Positions 47,801 to 59,792 of a stretch of 64,000 nt of DNA are shown one piece after another. The stretch is taken from positions 16,657 through 80,656 of the forward strand of contig JAWQEG010003723.1 of assembly GCA_033782935.1 (NCBI GenBank), given 5' to 3'. Origin of the DNA: Petrolisthes cinctipes (taxonomy: Eukaryota; Arthropoda; Malacostraca; Decapoda; Porcellanidae). The notes below the pieces were generated by a model. That model saw nothing but the letters and a program-made list of their open reading frames with translations. It was not told where the DNA came from and ran no database searches. The position numbers and the translations under genes are program-made. Numbering within the stretch: the first letter of the stretch is position 1; each line of letters opens with the position of its first letter.

Positions 47801-49504
47801 CCTTCCTCCTTTACACGTGTTTTACTTCTTTTATTAATCGTTATCATTCATCCATCCGCTGCTTCCTACTCGTTTCTTATACTTTACAAACTTGCCTTAT
47901 CCCTTTTCTTTCCTCATAAGTTCGGCCCTTTATTAAATATTGTCCTAAATGCAGGATACTATTATAGTGTGCATTATTGTCTCTAATATTTCTCTTAGTC
48001 ATTGTCGTGTACGTTAGAGTATGTGTCAGCTACTCAAGACCACTTTCGCATTCTTCTTGCAATCTTCCACTTCATGCTTGCTCTCGTTAAGGTTTTGCTC
48101 TTCTCATTCATTTGAAGGGCCGCCTACTCATTCTTCTTACCCATTAGCCCATTACTCTGGCTCCCATTACCTCATGAAAGTCCTTACACACCTCTTTTGT
48201 TGCGTCCGCCAGTCCCTCACGCTCACTCACGTCAGCTTCCCCACTCCATGCTCCCTTGTAGCGTGGCTAAACACTCTGTCGTGTGTGTGTATTATACTTG
48301 TTAGACAGTGTATACATGGGCTAGTGCTTAGCCATGCAAACATTTCCTACCAAGCCTTCTTGTAGATATTTTTCGATACTCTTGCGGATTAAGATGTTCA
48401 CATTCTAACATGGTAATCTTACTGATTCACAGGTTTTCTTGACCACAATTTGATAACCTGTTCTTTTATTGGTTCGTCGGTGATGACAAACTTAAGCATG
48501 AATATACAGTACCGTATAGCCTAGTGTCATTATGCAAGTACCATATATTGGTTTGTGATTCATTCTTGAAATTATTTTATGATTAAATTAAGGTGTAAAT
48601 CGATAACAGGGGTGAACAGGTTGTATTGTATGGCAACTGTTATGGTACAATTAATTTATATATATTTACCTTTATCTTTAAAATAGAACTTTTCGGGTAA
48701 TAATTATAGCCTTATCAATAAATGTATGATTTTGAGTGACGAAACGGATCCTTCGTGTTGTCGGTGGGAATTGAGGAATACCATGTGCATAGTAATACTT
48801 TGTTTGCTACTTGGCTTGGTTATTTGGCCTTAACGCCTGTCGACTTCATAATGGTCAATAAGGCACTGTTTACTAATTGTAGAGTGTATACAGTATGTGG
48901 GTGTATGTTGAGAAGTGTACGTGTGTGTTGTGTGGTGTCTGAGTGTTGTGTGTGTGTGTGTGTGTTAGCTACTGGAAATTTTTATAGTCGCAACAAAAGT
49001 ACTGGTTCTACACAAGGTAGATATTTTTCAGGGCAGGAGGGGCATCAGAGTTATTCATACGTGTTGGTTGATACGCCGCTCTTGTTTGGAAAGCCTCTAG
49101 TATATAACTAACTTTTTTGCCTCCGACTAAAGTTCCTTGGTCGTGGGTAGGGTATTCAGATGGGTTGCCCCGGGGCTGTTTGGGGGTCGGGGGGGTCACA
49201 GGGTCACGGGTTGGGGTTGGAAGGGGTTGAGGGGGAGTTACAGTGACTGGCTGGTGTTGTTGATGTGGTGAGAGGGTAGAACAGAGTAGCTTTACTTGGG
49301 TTTGTGTGGTCGTCACGATTGCCTCCTCTATAGCCTAATATCTTGCTACTGCACATTTCCTGGGTATGATTTTAAACATAAACATTTTGTCTCTGAGAGG
49401 AAGGAAGGTGCCATTCAAAGCAATGTTTGATAATGAAAATTATCTTAAAATTATAAGATGAATTAAATCAACAAATGGAATGGAATCAGATTAGGCTACT
49501 TAAT

Positions 49505-49645
49505 TAAGGTCGTAGGCAAGAACTTTGATGGTGTTGACGATGGCGTTGTACCGGTACTATCACTTCATAAACAAACAACAGAGCCATGTCAACACCAAGG
49601 TCCAGGGATCAATTCAACACCATGATTATTCTTGCCCACAACTCT
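49505..49645. mobile_element. GGTACC-core hairpin element, copy 4, diverged
   Basis: GTAGGCAAGAACTTTGATGG, GGCGTTGTACCGGTACTATC and ACAAACAACAGAGCCATG are shared with the other copies; the right arm has decayed apart from TTCTTGCCCAC. Confidence 0.6.
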
Positions 49646-49726
49646 AACCTTCAAACTATTCAGGATGAAGTAGGCTATATGCTTAGTTGGTTATTGAGAT
49701 GGAGTGTAATGGGTTTGTTATTGGGT

Positions 49727-49903
49727 GTACACTCGTGATACGTAATCCCTGACCAGAGACGAACGGCAGGTACTGTACCACACAAACCCTGTATTCGAAC
49801 TCAGCCCCTATATGTGTACTGGGTGGGGAAATGAGCAATACCAGGCGTTTCGAAGCTTTCTGCTCCTCACACTCTGGTCAGAAATTATGTATCACGAGTG
49901 TAC
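49727..49903. mobile_element. MITE with GTACACTCGTGATAC ends
   Basis: Inverted ends of about 32 bp: GTACACTCGTGATACGTAAT...CTGACCAGAG and CTCTGGTCAG...ATGTATCACGAGTGTAC. The interior includes a tRNA B-box-like TATTCGAACTCAG. No other copy is seen in the window. Confidence 0.75.
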
Positions 49904-50125
49904 CTGTAAGAAGTAGATTAGGCTATTATGTTACGGTGACTGGGAGTGTTTTTGGTAAGAGGGTAACGTAGCTTATAATATGGTTTAGTGATGTGACTGT
50001 GGTGTTGCCTTAACCAGTTGGAATTGTACAGTAGTCGTAGTATGGATGGGGGGGGGAGGAAATTGAAGAGAATTAGTGGCAATGGAAAAGGGTAGATATT
50101 GAAGAAAGGTTAAAGATGTAAATGC

Positions 50126-50126
<1 letters not shown>

Positions 50127-50162
<36 letters not shown>

Positions 50163-50260
50163 GGGGGGGGGAAGAATGAAGAGGAGATAGATGAAGGCGG
50201 GGAGCAGTAAGAGGGAAGGGAAGGGAAGGGAAGGGAGTGAAGTGAAGGAAAGAGGGTGGA
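50127..50260. repeat. (GA)n plus poly(G) and (GGGAA)n purine tract
   Basis: GA repeats to 50158, then a run of about 11 G, then GGGAAGGGAAGGGAAGGG near 50213. Purine-only on the + strand. Confidence 0.88.
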
Positions 50261-50520
50261 ATGGAGTGGGAAGACGGGAGTGAAGGAAGTGGAACGAAAG
50301 AGAGGAAGGAGGGGGCGACAGGAAAGGAAGGAGGGGTGTGGGAAACTGCTAAGGAGAGGGCGTCCAGGTCCCGAAGTGGGTGGGTGCATGGCTCTGAGGT
50401 TGGGTGGAACAAGGGAGTAGCGAAAGTCTCAAGATGAGTTTTTCTTATGGAGTTAATTTGCCTAGTGTGGCATTATCCGGAGAACGTTCATTGTAGGAGT
50501 ATCATCACCAGCCAGAGGGA

Positions 50521-50646
50521 TTAAGGGGTTATATGGTACATTGTTGTTGTTGGTGGTAAATCTAAAGTAACTGATTCCTCCAAACTATTTCAAGCAACAG
50601 AATACAATTACTTTGGTGATGTACCATAAGTGTACTATCCCCTTAA
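50521..50646. mobile_element. TTAA-ended hairpin element, shortened
   Basis: TTAAGGGGTTATATGGTACA start, GGTAAATCTAAAGTAACTGA, TTCCTCCAAACTATTTCAAG, end ATCCCCTTAA. The second inner arm is deleted, leaving outer arms and one inner arm. Confidence 0.65.
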
Positions 50647-51779
50647 GTCAGTGTGGATTGGATATTCTGGCTGGTACTGTAGGCTACCTTCCCTTAGTGG
50701 AGCAATCCTGTCCTGCAGTGGAGTAAATGGAGTGTATATTCTTCTATCTAGTATTATCACTATGTAGATGTGACTGCTATATAATGAACGAACTGGTACC
50801 GTAGGAAATAAATGACAATTCGTGGGACAATATTTGTTGTACAGTACCTTGGGAGAAGAACAGTGTGACTATATACAAAACTAACCCTGGCAACACTTGT
50901 TTTACCATTGATGCTACACGTCCCATGTTCATGTTAAAAACATTAACGAACACTTTCTTTTCCCACTTTCTTTCCCTGCTCACAACTTTGCTCCGTGTGA
51001 ACTGTCAGGCTTGGAGAGGGTTGGAATTAATGATATAATTTATTAGAAGGCTGTTCTGCACTGTATATGTAATTGTAATAGTATTGATAACCAAAATTCG
51101 CAATATGATGAGCACACATAGGTTTTACAGTACTGTACATTATAGGCTGTGCGGTAGTAATTGATAATGATGTGATGAAAAAGAAGGACATATGGTAGAT
51201 AAGCCACGCATAGTTGGTCAGGGTTTGAAGAAGGCTACATACGGTACATACTTGTTTTTAATGATATAATGTAGTTTTATTCGCATCGTCAAGCATAATA
51301 TATATATATTTATTTATTTATTTCCGTTTAATTACGTTATGTAGGGCGTGGAGTTGAGAGGAGAATAAAGGAAAGGAGACTTGTGAAGAGGGGAGAATAT
51401 AATTATGTCATGGGAGAGAAGTGGAGGGAATGGGGAGGGAAGTATGTGAGGGCAAAGGGAGAAGACACTCGGTAAATTAATGGGGACGGAAAATGGAGAA
51501 ATTGACTTAATGGGAACGGGGTCCTTTTATATATATATGGTTGGCTTAATAAGTTAGTTTGGTATACGGGAGTAACGGGACTTGCGAGTTCTTTTAGTGA
51601 AAGTGTTGGGAATTGTATTGCAAATATGATTGAATGATAAGTTAAGTTCGAATGATTGAAACGTATATAATTTCAACATTCAAATTGAGTGGAACTCTGT
51701 GCTAACCATTAAAATAATCAACTTGTTACTGTACAGAAGTAGGCTAACTGCGAGGATAGAATTAGTTGCCTAGCCTAAT

Positions 51780-52020
51780 GATAAGTTAGCTCAAAGGAGT
51801 GTGGCAAGGCGAAGGCTAGCGTGGGAGTGTAAGGAAAGGCAGACATGGAGAGAGGTAAGAAAGGAAGGGTGAGGAAGGATGGAGAGAGGAGGGATGAATG
51901 AAAGAAGTTAGGGTAAGGGAAAGAGGGAGGGAGGAGGAAAAAGACTGACTGGGAAGGAAAGATAAAAGAAGAAAGGGAGGGAAGGAGGGAGTGAGTTAGG
52001 GGGAGGGCCCTGATCCTCGT
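51780..52020. repeat. Purine-rich tract (GGAAGG, GAGAGG)
   Basis: Mostly A and G on the + strand. The segment that follows (52020-52140) is of normal composition and contains an acceptor-like TGCTTTCAG at 52056-52064, but no exon could be established. Confidence 0.6.
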
Positions 52021-52269
52021 CATCTCTCCCTGCTGGCTTTTTTCCGTGGGGGTATCTGCTTTCAGGGTCCCGGGGTGCAGGCCACAGCGACCCTTGTGCC
52101 AACCTGACCCTAGGCACTCACTGGCATCCTTAGGGAGAGAGGTGGAGGAGGTATGGAGGGGAGGTTTAGGAAAGGGTAGTACTGTACTGGTAGGGTAGTA
52201 TAGTATATGTAGTAGTTGTACTGCAGTGGAAGAATAGATGTGGTGGATGAGGGTGAAGGGAAGAGGAGG

Positions 52270-52300
52270 TTTAGGAAAGGATAGTAGTAGTAGTAGTAGT
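52270..52300. repeat. (GTA)n trinucleotide tract
   Basis: Nine or so GTA units near 52281-52307, within a purine-rich region. Confidence 0.75.
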
Positions 52301-52514
52301 AGTAGTAGGCTAGTTGTAGTAGAATTGATGTGGTGGAGGCAGGAGAAGGGTGAAGGGAAAGGGAAAGGAATAGGGAAGGAGGAGGTTTAGGATGGGTTGG
52401 GATGGGAGAAGGGTGTATGAAGGGACAGGAGCGTGGTGGTGGTGGTGGTGGTATAGTGGTAGGGGTTTTCGGGCCGAGAGGACAAAAGGGGAGGGGTGGG
52501 GGGGGGTATGGTAA

Positions 52515-52960
52515 CATATGGTAAAGGAAAGGACAGAAGAGAGAGGATGGTGGTGGTGGTAGTGGAAGTGTGATTGTGTAAAGGAGAGGACAGAAGGGAG
52601 AGGATGGTGGTGGTGATAGAAGTGTGATTGTGTAAAGGAAAGGACAGAAGGGAGAGGATGGTGGTGGTGGTAGAAGTGTGATTGTGTAAAGGAGAGAACA
52701 GAAGAGAGAGGATGGTGGTGGTGGTGGAAGGGTGATTGTGTAAAGGAGAGAACAGAAGAGAGAGGATGGTGGTGGTGGTGGAAGGGTGATTGTGTAAAGG
52801 AGAGAACAGAAGAGAGAGGATGGTGGTGGTGGTGGAAGGGTGATTGTGTAAAGGAAAGGACAGAAGAGAGAGGATGGTGGTGGTGATAGAAGTGTGATTG
52901 TGTAAAGGAGAGAACAGAAGAGAGAGGATGGTGGTGGTAGGGTGATTGTGTAAAGTTGGG
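52515..52960. repeat. Minisatellite, about 57-bp unit, 8 copies
   Basis: Unit: GTGTAAAGGAGAGAACAGAA, GAGAGAGGATGGTGGTGGTG, GAAGGGTGATT. Units vary in GGT number and GAGA/GGAA. The - strand stays open through it (52387-53334) and yields a Thr/His/Leu-rich repetitive frame that is a composition artefact. Confidence 0.92.
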
Positions 52961-53125
52961 TAGAGTTGGAGGTGGATGGAGAGGTAGCCTACGGTAGTGG
53001 TGGGAAAGAAAGGTTTTGGTGAGGTTAAGAGGATAATTATTAAGACGGAACTGGATGGGTTGAAGGTAATAGGCAGTAAGGGGTTTGTTTCAAGAGACAC
53101 ACGGATTAAGAAGGGCATGAAACTC

Positions 53126-53128
<3 letters not shown>

Positions 53129-53190
<62 letters not shown>
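53129..53190. repeat. (GA)n microsatellite with poly(G) end
   Basis: GA to about 53180 followed by a run of about 10 G; another poly(G) run at 53227. Confidence 0.93.
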
Positions 53191-53192
<2 letters not shown>

Positions 53193-53638
53193 TGCATGTA
53201 TTAGGATTACAGAAGTACATGGGTGAGGGGGGGGGGGAGAAGTTGTGAAGAGGGATATACGGGCTAGAAGGGTATATAATCCGTAATAACAACTTAGCTG
53301 GTGGAAAACAACCGTACTTAATATTTATGACCACATCGCCTTTTCATTTCTTGACTTTTTTTTTTTTTTTTTTTTTTATTCGTGCGTTTTCGGGTTTCAT
53401 GTTTTCTCGACTCACAGATTTATTGGAATTGGAATTGTCGTCTCGGGTGTGTTTCTCGTGGGAACTTCTGTGCTTTTATGCTTTTGGGAATTATTTGTTT
53501 ATATTATGTTTGTGTGTTTATTGTACGTATATCATGGGTATATCGTAGTAGAACTGGGACTCGCCTCTTAATTAACTTCCATGGTACACTCGAGCTCGTA
53601 AATTCGCGACCATATCCCCAAATGTTTATGTCATCTGA

Positions 53639-53982
53639 TTAAGGGGATGGTATACTTTTTTTTTTTTTTTGGGTACATTGGAGCGCCTTGATTCCTCCAA
53701 AGTGTGCCAGGAAACAGGACTAGATTAACAAAAATAATGGTGGCCTGTTGCTGGGAATAGTTTGGAGGAATCAGTTGCTCCAGATTTACGTACTCAAAAA
53801 CTTCCCCCTTAAGATATATTAATTAAGGGGATAAGATATTTTTGGTACATTTGGTACACTTGATTCCTTCATAAATGCCATGAAACAAGACCAGATTAGC
53901 AACAACAATAATAGTATCCTGATGCTTGAAAGAGTTTGAGGGAATTAATAGCTCCAGATTTATCAACACTACTGTCCCTTTA
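53639..53982. mobile_element. Two TTAA-ended hairpin elements in tandem
   Basis: Copy one, 53639-53812: TTAAGGGGATGGTATACTTT to ACTTCCCCCTTAA. Copy two, 53823-53982: TTAAGGGGATAAGATATTTT to GTCCCTTTAA. Both are subfamily A with arms GATTCC(T/C)(C/T)C and AGGAATCAGTTGCTCCAG. Only 10 bp separate them. Confidence 0.8.
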
Positions 53983-54197
53983 ATAATACTGCCATTTCTT
54001 GAATCCTACAGTCCCATGAATATTATACAAAAGAACGAAATCGCCTTATTACAAAATTAGCATACTGTTAGGCCTATATAATAATACTGTATTAGGCTAA
54101 GCTTGGATGGGTAGACAGTAAAAAAAAAGAGAGACAAATGTTAAATCCGATAGTTCAACAAATACATAGGTTTATAATAGGGTACTGGACCTCTTAA

Positions 54198-54475
54198 TTA
54201 AGGGGAAAGTACAGTGTTGGTAAATCTTGATTCCTCCAAATTATTCCAAACAACTGGCCACCATTATTATTATTATTTTGATTTATTATTATTATTATTA
54301 TTACCCTGTATGATGATGATTGTTACTATTATTTTTATATTTATTATTATTATTTTTATTATTATTATTAGGCTATTATTATTATTTTTATTATTATTTT
54401 ATTTGATCTTGTTTCCTGGCATACTTTGGAGGAATCAAGACGCTCTAATGTACCAAAAGTGTACTACCCTCTTAA
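54198..54475. mobile_element. TTAA-ended hairpin element expanded by (TTA)n
   Basis: TTAAGGGGAAAGTACAGTGT start and CAAAAGTGTACTACCCTCTTAA end. The loop between CAACTGGCCACC and GATCTTGTTTCCTGGC has grown to about 150 bp of TTA/ATT repeats. Confidence 0.78.
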
Positions 54476-54599
54476 CTGGCGTATGTTTTGTCGTTCGAGG
54501 TGAAATTTTAAGGACTCCCAAAAATCCCAATGATCGGATGACATAATTGTGATCGGGTGTATAGACTTAGCTAATATTCGAGATCATTATTATTTAAGG

Positions 54600-55125
54600 T
54601 CAAGGTTTCCACTCCCTCCCTCCCTCCATTCCCTTCCCATCCCATCCCATCATCGGCTCCCTCCTTCCGTCCCTCCCTCTCCCTCCATCTTTGTTTCACC
54701 CTTCCACCCCTATTTTCCTCCGCCCCACATCGCCTTCCCTCCCTCCTCCCTCTTAACATCTTCATCTTCCTTCACCCTCACCCTCCCCCACCAGAATCCC
54801 CCCACCCCCGCCACCTTCCCTCCCTCTTTCTTAACACACTATCTTCCCTAATCATCCCCCTCCCCCACCAGAATCCACCCATCCCCTCCCCCTTCCTTCC
54901 CTCCATCTTCCTTCACCCTCCCTCCCTCCCCTACCAGAATCCTCCCACCCCTCCCCCTTCCCTCACTCTTCTTAACACACTCCATCATCCTTCACCCTCC
55001 CCCTCCCCCATCAGAATCCCCCCCCCCAACCCCGCCACCTTCCCTCCTTCTTAACATACTGGTACTCCATCTTTCCTCCTCCCCAACCCACATCTGATCC
55101 CCCCCCCCCACCTCCACCCCCTCTA
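54600..55125. repeat. C-rich polypyrimidine minisatellite
   Basis: Imperfect units of CCCTCCCCCACCAGAATCC and TTCCCTCCCTC-TTCTTAACACAC, about five copies between 54780 and 55065. Confidence 0.8.
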
Positions 55126-55189
55126 GAAGATGCAGACCGTGAACGTTTTTGCTGGAGTGAACGTGAGGGAACGTGTAAAGGGGGATGAA

Positions 55190-55255
55190 GGAGGGGGGCG
55201 GGGGGAGGAAGGATGATGGAGGAGGGGGGCGGGGGGAAGGATGATGGAGGAGGGG
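55190..55255. repeat. GGATGATGGAGGAGGGGG tandem repeat
   Basis: Three G-rich units of about 24 bp. Confidence 0.8.
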
Positions 55256-55334
55256 GCGGCTCTCCCTCCTCCTCCAACGGGTTCCTTGTGACCAGTAGTT
55301 TCCGCTTCCCCAAACCCCACCAACATGAACCCCA

Positions 55335-55336
<2 letters not shown>

Positions 55337-55392
<56 letters not shown>
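55337..55392. repeat. (CT)n microsatellite
   Basis: Pure CT, about 28 units. Confidence 0.95.
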
Positions 55393-55394
<2 letters not shown>

Positions 55395-55678
55395 CGTTTT
55401 ATATTTCTTACCTTGCCTTTCCCTCTTAAGTATATCTAATTTTAAATAATAATTTCCCCTTCTCGTTGATTGATTGATTCTCCCATCGCCACCATTTTTT
55501 TATTATTTGTTTCCTCCTGAGCGAGATAAAGAGACACACTAATAACACCTCAGGATGTCCACGATACACTTCGATAAGACAACAACATGTATGGAAGAAG
55601 TTGTTGGGCAAAGAGATAGAGAAAACCACAGCAAAGATGAAGTCTCCCCGGACCCACAGTGCAGTAGAGGTAGAATTG

Positions 55679-55708
55679 CTGTGTGTGTGTGTGTGTGTGT
55701 GTGTGTGT
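55679..55708. repeat. (GT)n microsatellite
   Basis: About 14 GT units. Confidence 0.93.
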
Positions 55709-55738
55709 TCAGATAGGTCTATATAGATTAAAGGAGAC

Positions 55739-55900
55739 TTAAGTACAGTGTTGATAAATCTTGAGTAACTGATTCCTCCAAACTACTCCAAGTAACATGT
55801 GGGCCACCATTATTCTTGGTAACCTGGTCCTGTTTTCTGCTTGGCATACTTTGGAGGAATCAAGGTGCTCCAATGTACCAAAAGTATACTATCCCCTTAA
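55739..55900. mobile_element. TTAA-ended hairpin element, subfamily A, inverted orientation
   Basis: TTAAGTACAGTGTTGATAAA start, GATTCCTCCAAACTACTCCA, TACTTTGGAGGAATCAAGGT, GCTCCAATGTACCAAAAGTA and ATCCCCTTAA end. Confidence 0.8.
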
Positions 55901-55950
55901 CAGAAGATAAATTGATAGTGAGCTGTATTATGTAGACTATATCGTATTAT

Positions 55951-55952
<2 letters not shown>

Positions 55953-55985
<33 letters not shown>

Positions 55986-56046
55986 CAGAGGTGGGCGGAC
56001 TGGTAGGACCTGGGGTGTGCCCTGGGGCGACTCACTTACTGCCGCA

Positions 56047-56078
<32 letters not shown>
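55953..56078. repeat. Two (CA)n microsatellites
   Basis: CA tracts at 55953-55982 and 56048-56077 flank a 65-bp unique segment. Confidence 0.93.
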
Positions 56079-56080
<2 letters not shown>

Positions 56081-56134
56081 GTAATGCTGGGACCCCCGAC
56101 CTGCCCAACCTTCCACATCCTCCCTCACTTTTGT

Positions 56135-56480
56135 ACTCGTTTCTCTTTATTGTCATACTCACTCCTTACTCGTTATTCGTTTGTTTCTTCCTTACTCCTT
56201 ACTCGTTCTTGCCACACTCACTCCTTACTCGTTATTCGTTTGTTTCTTCCTTACTCCTTACTCGTTCTTGCCACACTCACTCCTTACTCGTTATTCGTTT
56301 GTTTCTTCCTTACTCCTTACTCGTTCTTGCCACACTCACTCCTTACTCGTTATTCGTTTGTTTCTTCCTTAATCCTTACTCGTTCTTGCCATACTCACTC
56401 CTTACTCGTTATTCGTTTGTTTCTTCCTTACTCCTTACTCGTTCTTGCCATACTCACTCCTCACTCGTTCTGTATCATGC
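56135..56480. repeat. Minisatellite, about 60-bp unit, 5 copies
   Basis: Unit: TTACTCGTTCTTGCCACACT, CACTCCTTACTCGTTATTCG, TTTGTTTCTTCCTTACTCC. Copies are almost identical (one T/C and one C/A variant), so the array is young. The open frame through it is an artefact. Confidence 0.94.
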
Positions 56481-56765
56481 CTACTCACTCCTGCATTGAC
56501 TCCTGTCCCCTCCCCCCCCCCCACACACACCACTCAATTGACTCTTGGCTCGCTTTCTTTCTCACCCACTCGTTCATGTAAGGGGATTACGTCAATGTTG
56601 GTTGCTTATATGGTTACTTCTTACGGTTCCACAAAGCAGATCACATTCTATTACAAAAGCGGTCTCATTGAGGAGGAATCAGCAGCCTCCATCTTGGTGA
56701 CAGTGCCTTGTTTACCTTTCTACTTTTCTATCCTTTCCCTCTCTTAGTTAGTTATAGAAGTGGGT

Positions 56766-56921
56766 CTAATACACATTTGGTATACTGGAGCGCCTTGATT
56801 TTCCCAAAGTATGCCAGGAAACAGATCTAGACAAACAAAAACAATGGTGACCTGTGATTTGATAATTAATAGCTTATAGGAATTGGTTACTCCTGACTTA
56901 CCAACACTACTACCCCCTTAA
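56766..56921. mobile_element. TTAA-ended hairpin element, subfamily A, worn left end
   Basis: TGGTATACTGGAGCGCCTTG, AAAGTATGCCAGGAAACAGA, then GACTTACCAACACTACTACC and CCCCTTAA. Confidence 0.68.
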
Positions 56922-57068
56922 TAGCTTTTTAGACCCAAACCATCAGTACAGGAGGTGTGCTGCTGTTTGACTTCCTTTGTATTCCCTATGCATTTCTTTC
57001 TGTCATTTCTTTCTTCCTCTGACGCCTCTTATGCTTCATCCACCATCTCCCTCCCCTCCTGTTTTCCA

Positions 57069-57192
<124 letters not shown>

Positions 57193-57454
57193 TCGCTTGA
57201 CCTGCCACAATCGCTGACCTCACCTTCACTTTCCCACGACATGTCAGGAGCCAAACAGGTCACACAAGGGTCGCGAGGGGATGAGTGGAGGGGGAGGGAG
57301 AGTAGTGGAGTGGAGTGGAGAGGAAGTACTTATCCCGTAGAGCCTTATAGTGGTGGGTGGTGGGTGGTGGTGGGGGTGGGTATAGGGGACGGGATGTTTG
57401 GAGTGGACATACAGTGTTATTCCCACAAACAAGGTAAACACTGGCCCTGTCATC

Positions 57455-57810
57455 TTTACATACCCTTCCCCTTCCCCTTCCCCTTCCCTTCATCTGCATA
57501 TTTACTTCCTTTTCCCTTCATCTGAATATATAGGTACTTCCTCTTCCCTTCATCTTAATATAAACTTCCCTTTACCTTCATCTTAACATTTCCTTCCCCT
57601 TCCCTTCATCTGAATATTTGCTTCCTCTTCCCTTCATCTTAATATAAACGTCCCATTACCTTCATCTTAATATTTCCTTCCCCTTCCCTTCATCCTAGTA
57701 TTTTTTCTCTTCCCTTCATTTTAATATAAACATCCCATTACCTTCATCTGAATTTAAACTTCCCATTCCCTTCATCTTAACCTTTCCTTTCCATATTTTT
57801 CATCTTAGTA
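57455..57810. repeat. CCCTTCATCTTAATATAAAC-type degenerate minisatellite
   Basis: Words CTTCCC(C/A)TT, CCTTCATCTTAA and TATAAAC recur with about 30-60 bp spacing, around eight imperfect units, grading into a C/T-rich tract to 58100. Confidence 0.8.
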
Positions 57811-58481
57811 TTTTCTCCCTCCTTTGTCCTTTATTTTTCTTGTTTCGTGTACTTCATCCCCTCTCCTTTCCTTCTCGTGTGTCTCCTTCTCTTCCTACTG
57901 TTTACTTTCCATCCCTCCTCCTCCTCCTCCTCCTCCATTCCTTCTCTTTCCCTGTCTTCTCCTTCACCGCCTGCTTCAATGCCACTGCTCTTTGCCCTTA
58001 CAACATGATAAAGATATTTTTTCCTGTCACATTGCCTGTCTCTCCTGTTTCTTTTGTCCTGTCCATCCTGCTGCTGACGTTGCATCCCTCCCTGTTTTGA
58101 ACCAGCAAGGCGTCTCAACATTCTTTTTGTCCTGTCCATCCACACGTAACATTTAGCTGTCTATCTGTGCTGTCCATCCATACGCCAATTTTCTCGAGTG
58201 TCCCCCTGAGAAATACTTTTTGGTTTCAGATTATTGTTTTTCGTCCTCCCTAAACAGTTTCGGGGACAGCTGTCTCGGCCTCCTCTCTCAAGTCACTGGA
58301 CCAAAACTGTTCTGATTTTCTTTTAAACAATAACAAATTCAGGAAGCTTGTATAAATTAGGATTTAAGTACCGTATGTACAGTACATGTCCTTGAAACAG
58401 ACAACGATAATATGAAAGGAAAAACTAGGGTAGACTGAGAGGTGGCGAGTGTTGGGTAGGTCCTTCGTTTTGCAATGGACT

Positions 58482-58642
58482 TTAAGGGGAGATTATTTTT
58501 GTTGGTGAATTGGAAGGCCTCTTGATTCCCGCAAACTATTCCAAGCAACAGACCACCATATATATATATTTTTTTTATCTGGCATAGGCTAGGAGGAGGA
58601 ATCGAGGCACTCCAATGTATCAAAAGTTTATTACCCCCTTAA
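58482..58642. mobile_element. TTAA-ended hairpin element, mixed A/B arms
   Basis: Left arm is type B (TTAAGGGGAGATTATTTTTG, GAATTGGAAGGCC); right arm is type A (GGCACTCCAATGTATCAAAA, ACCCCCTTAA). Confidence 0.75.
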
Positions 58643-59380
58643 AACAGCTAATGATGATGATAGTCAGAAGATGAGTGACTTTAGCGAGGTCATGCACATC
58701 AGGCAGGACAATGGCGTTATTGGAGGAGAGGATACATTTTTTTTTTTTCCACAGTACGGTACCGCCAGAGGGAATAATTTCACAGACAGTCTGGTACAGG
58801 ATTGCCAGACGGCGCCACCATCACATCGTCGTCTTTGCTTCTTTGACGGCCAGCGAAGTGGAACGAAAAGTGCAGTATGCTTCCCTCTGCTTGCCTGCGT
58901 GTTATGGCCGTTCCCTTGGCTGTCTATATATGTAGCCTAAACCCGATTAAAAAAATATCTATCGAACAGGAGGGGTCTGATGGTTCTGTACGTAATGATT
59001 GGCACAGCTCATGATGCCCCGAGAATTAACAAGCCATTTTTCAGTATCTATCGTCTCTGGTGTCATGTTGTCTCACACGAGAATTGCACCGATAGTTTCT
59101 CTTGGTCGTGTGTACATACCAACTTAATCCCTAAAGTGTGGTTCTCCATTTGTCCCTTGCTGAAGTACCATTATGTTCAGTCTTTTTTTGTGGGCATCTC
59201 CTGTTCTCTCTTGTTGTGGTCTATAGGTGGCAAGATGTGTTTAAACATTTGGCTCCCCCTACAAGTAGCTATCTCTCCTATATAGTCGTACTCCCTGGTA
59301 TGGGACAAGGTCGAGAATACCATCCTCTGTGCACCTGGGAGAAAGAGAGAGAGAGAGAATAAATACAAATCTTCCCCCCC

Positions 59381-59382
59381 CC

Positions 59383-59413
<31 letters not shown>
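59381..59413. repeat. Poly(C)-poly(A) tract
   Basis: Ten C followed by about 28 A; preceded by a short (GA)n at 59343. Confidence 0.9.
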
Positions 59414-59416
<3 letters not shown>

Positions 59417-59624
59417 TCACGTCTTCAGAATCAACACTTCCATCCGTCACCAAAAAAAACGAAACAGTTCCTTATCGTTCAGGCAACATGTATATGACAG
59501 GATAGGTATAAACTCAAGATGATAGGCGCTACAGGGACACTGATGATGCGGACCATTGACTTCAACCTCCTCCTCCTCCGTCCTCAACCCTATATCGTCC
59601 ACAACACATCAGGGGTTTTGCCTT

Positions 59625-59792
59625 ATAAGGGGATATTCTCTTGTTGATAAATTGGAAGACTACTGATTCCTCCTAACAATACCAGGACACTGATCCCCCA
59701 TTAAAGTAGCAATTAGGGTAGTCTGTTCCAGGCATAGTTTGGAGGAATCACAGACAGACCTTCCAATTCACCAACAAGAGAATCTCCCCTTT
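59625..59792. mobile_element. TTAA-ended hairpin element, subfamily B
   Basis: AAGGGGATATTCTCTTGTTG, AAATTGGAAGACTACTGATT, GCATAGTTTGGAGGAATCAC, TTCCAATTCACCAACAAGAG, AATCTCCCCTTTAA. Left TTAA has become TATA. Confidence 0.8.

Noticed and set aside
52050..52140. Possible second exon of the signal-peptide gene after the acceptor at 52064
   Set aside because: In the required phase it reads SRGAGHSDPCANLTLGTHWH and then a stop, with no donor. No family resemblance was recognised, so it is not listed as an exon.
52387..53334. 315-codon open frame on the - strand
   Set aside because: It is the translation of a 57-bp minisatellite (HNHPSTTTTILSLLFSPL units) and adjacent purine tracts, so a repeat artefact.
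55991..56581. 196-codon open frame on the + strand
   Set aside because: It reads the 60-bp minisatellite as CHTHSLLVIRLFLPYSLLVL repeats; two frames are open together.
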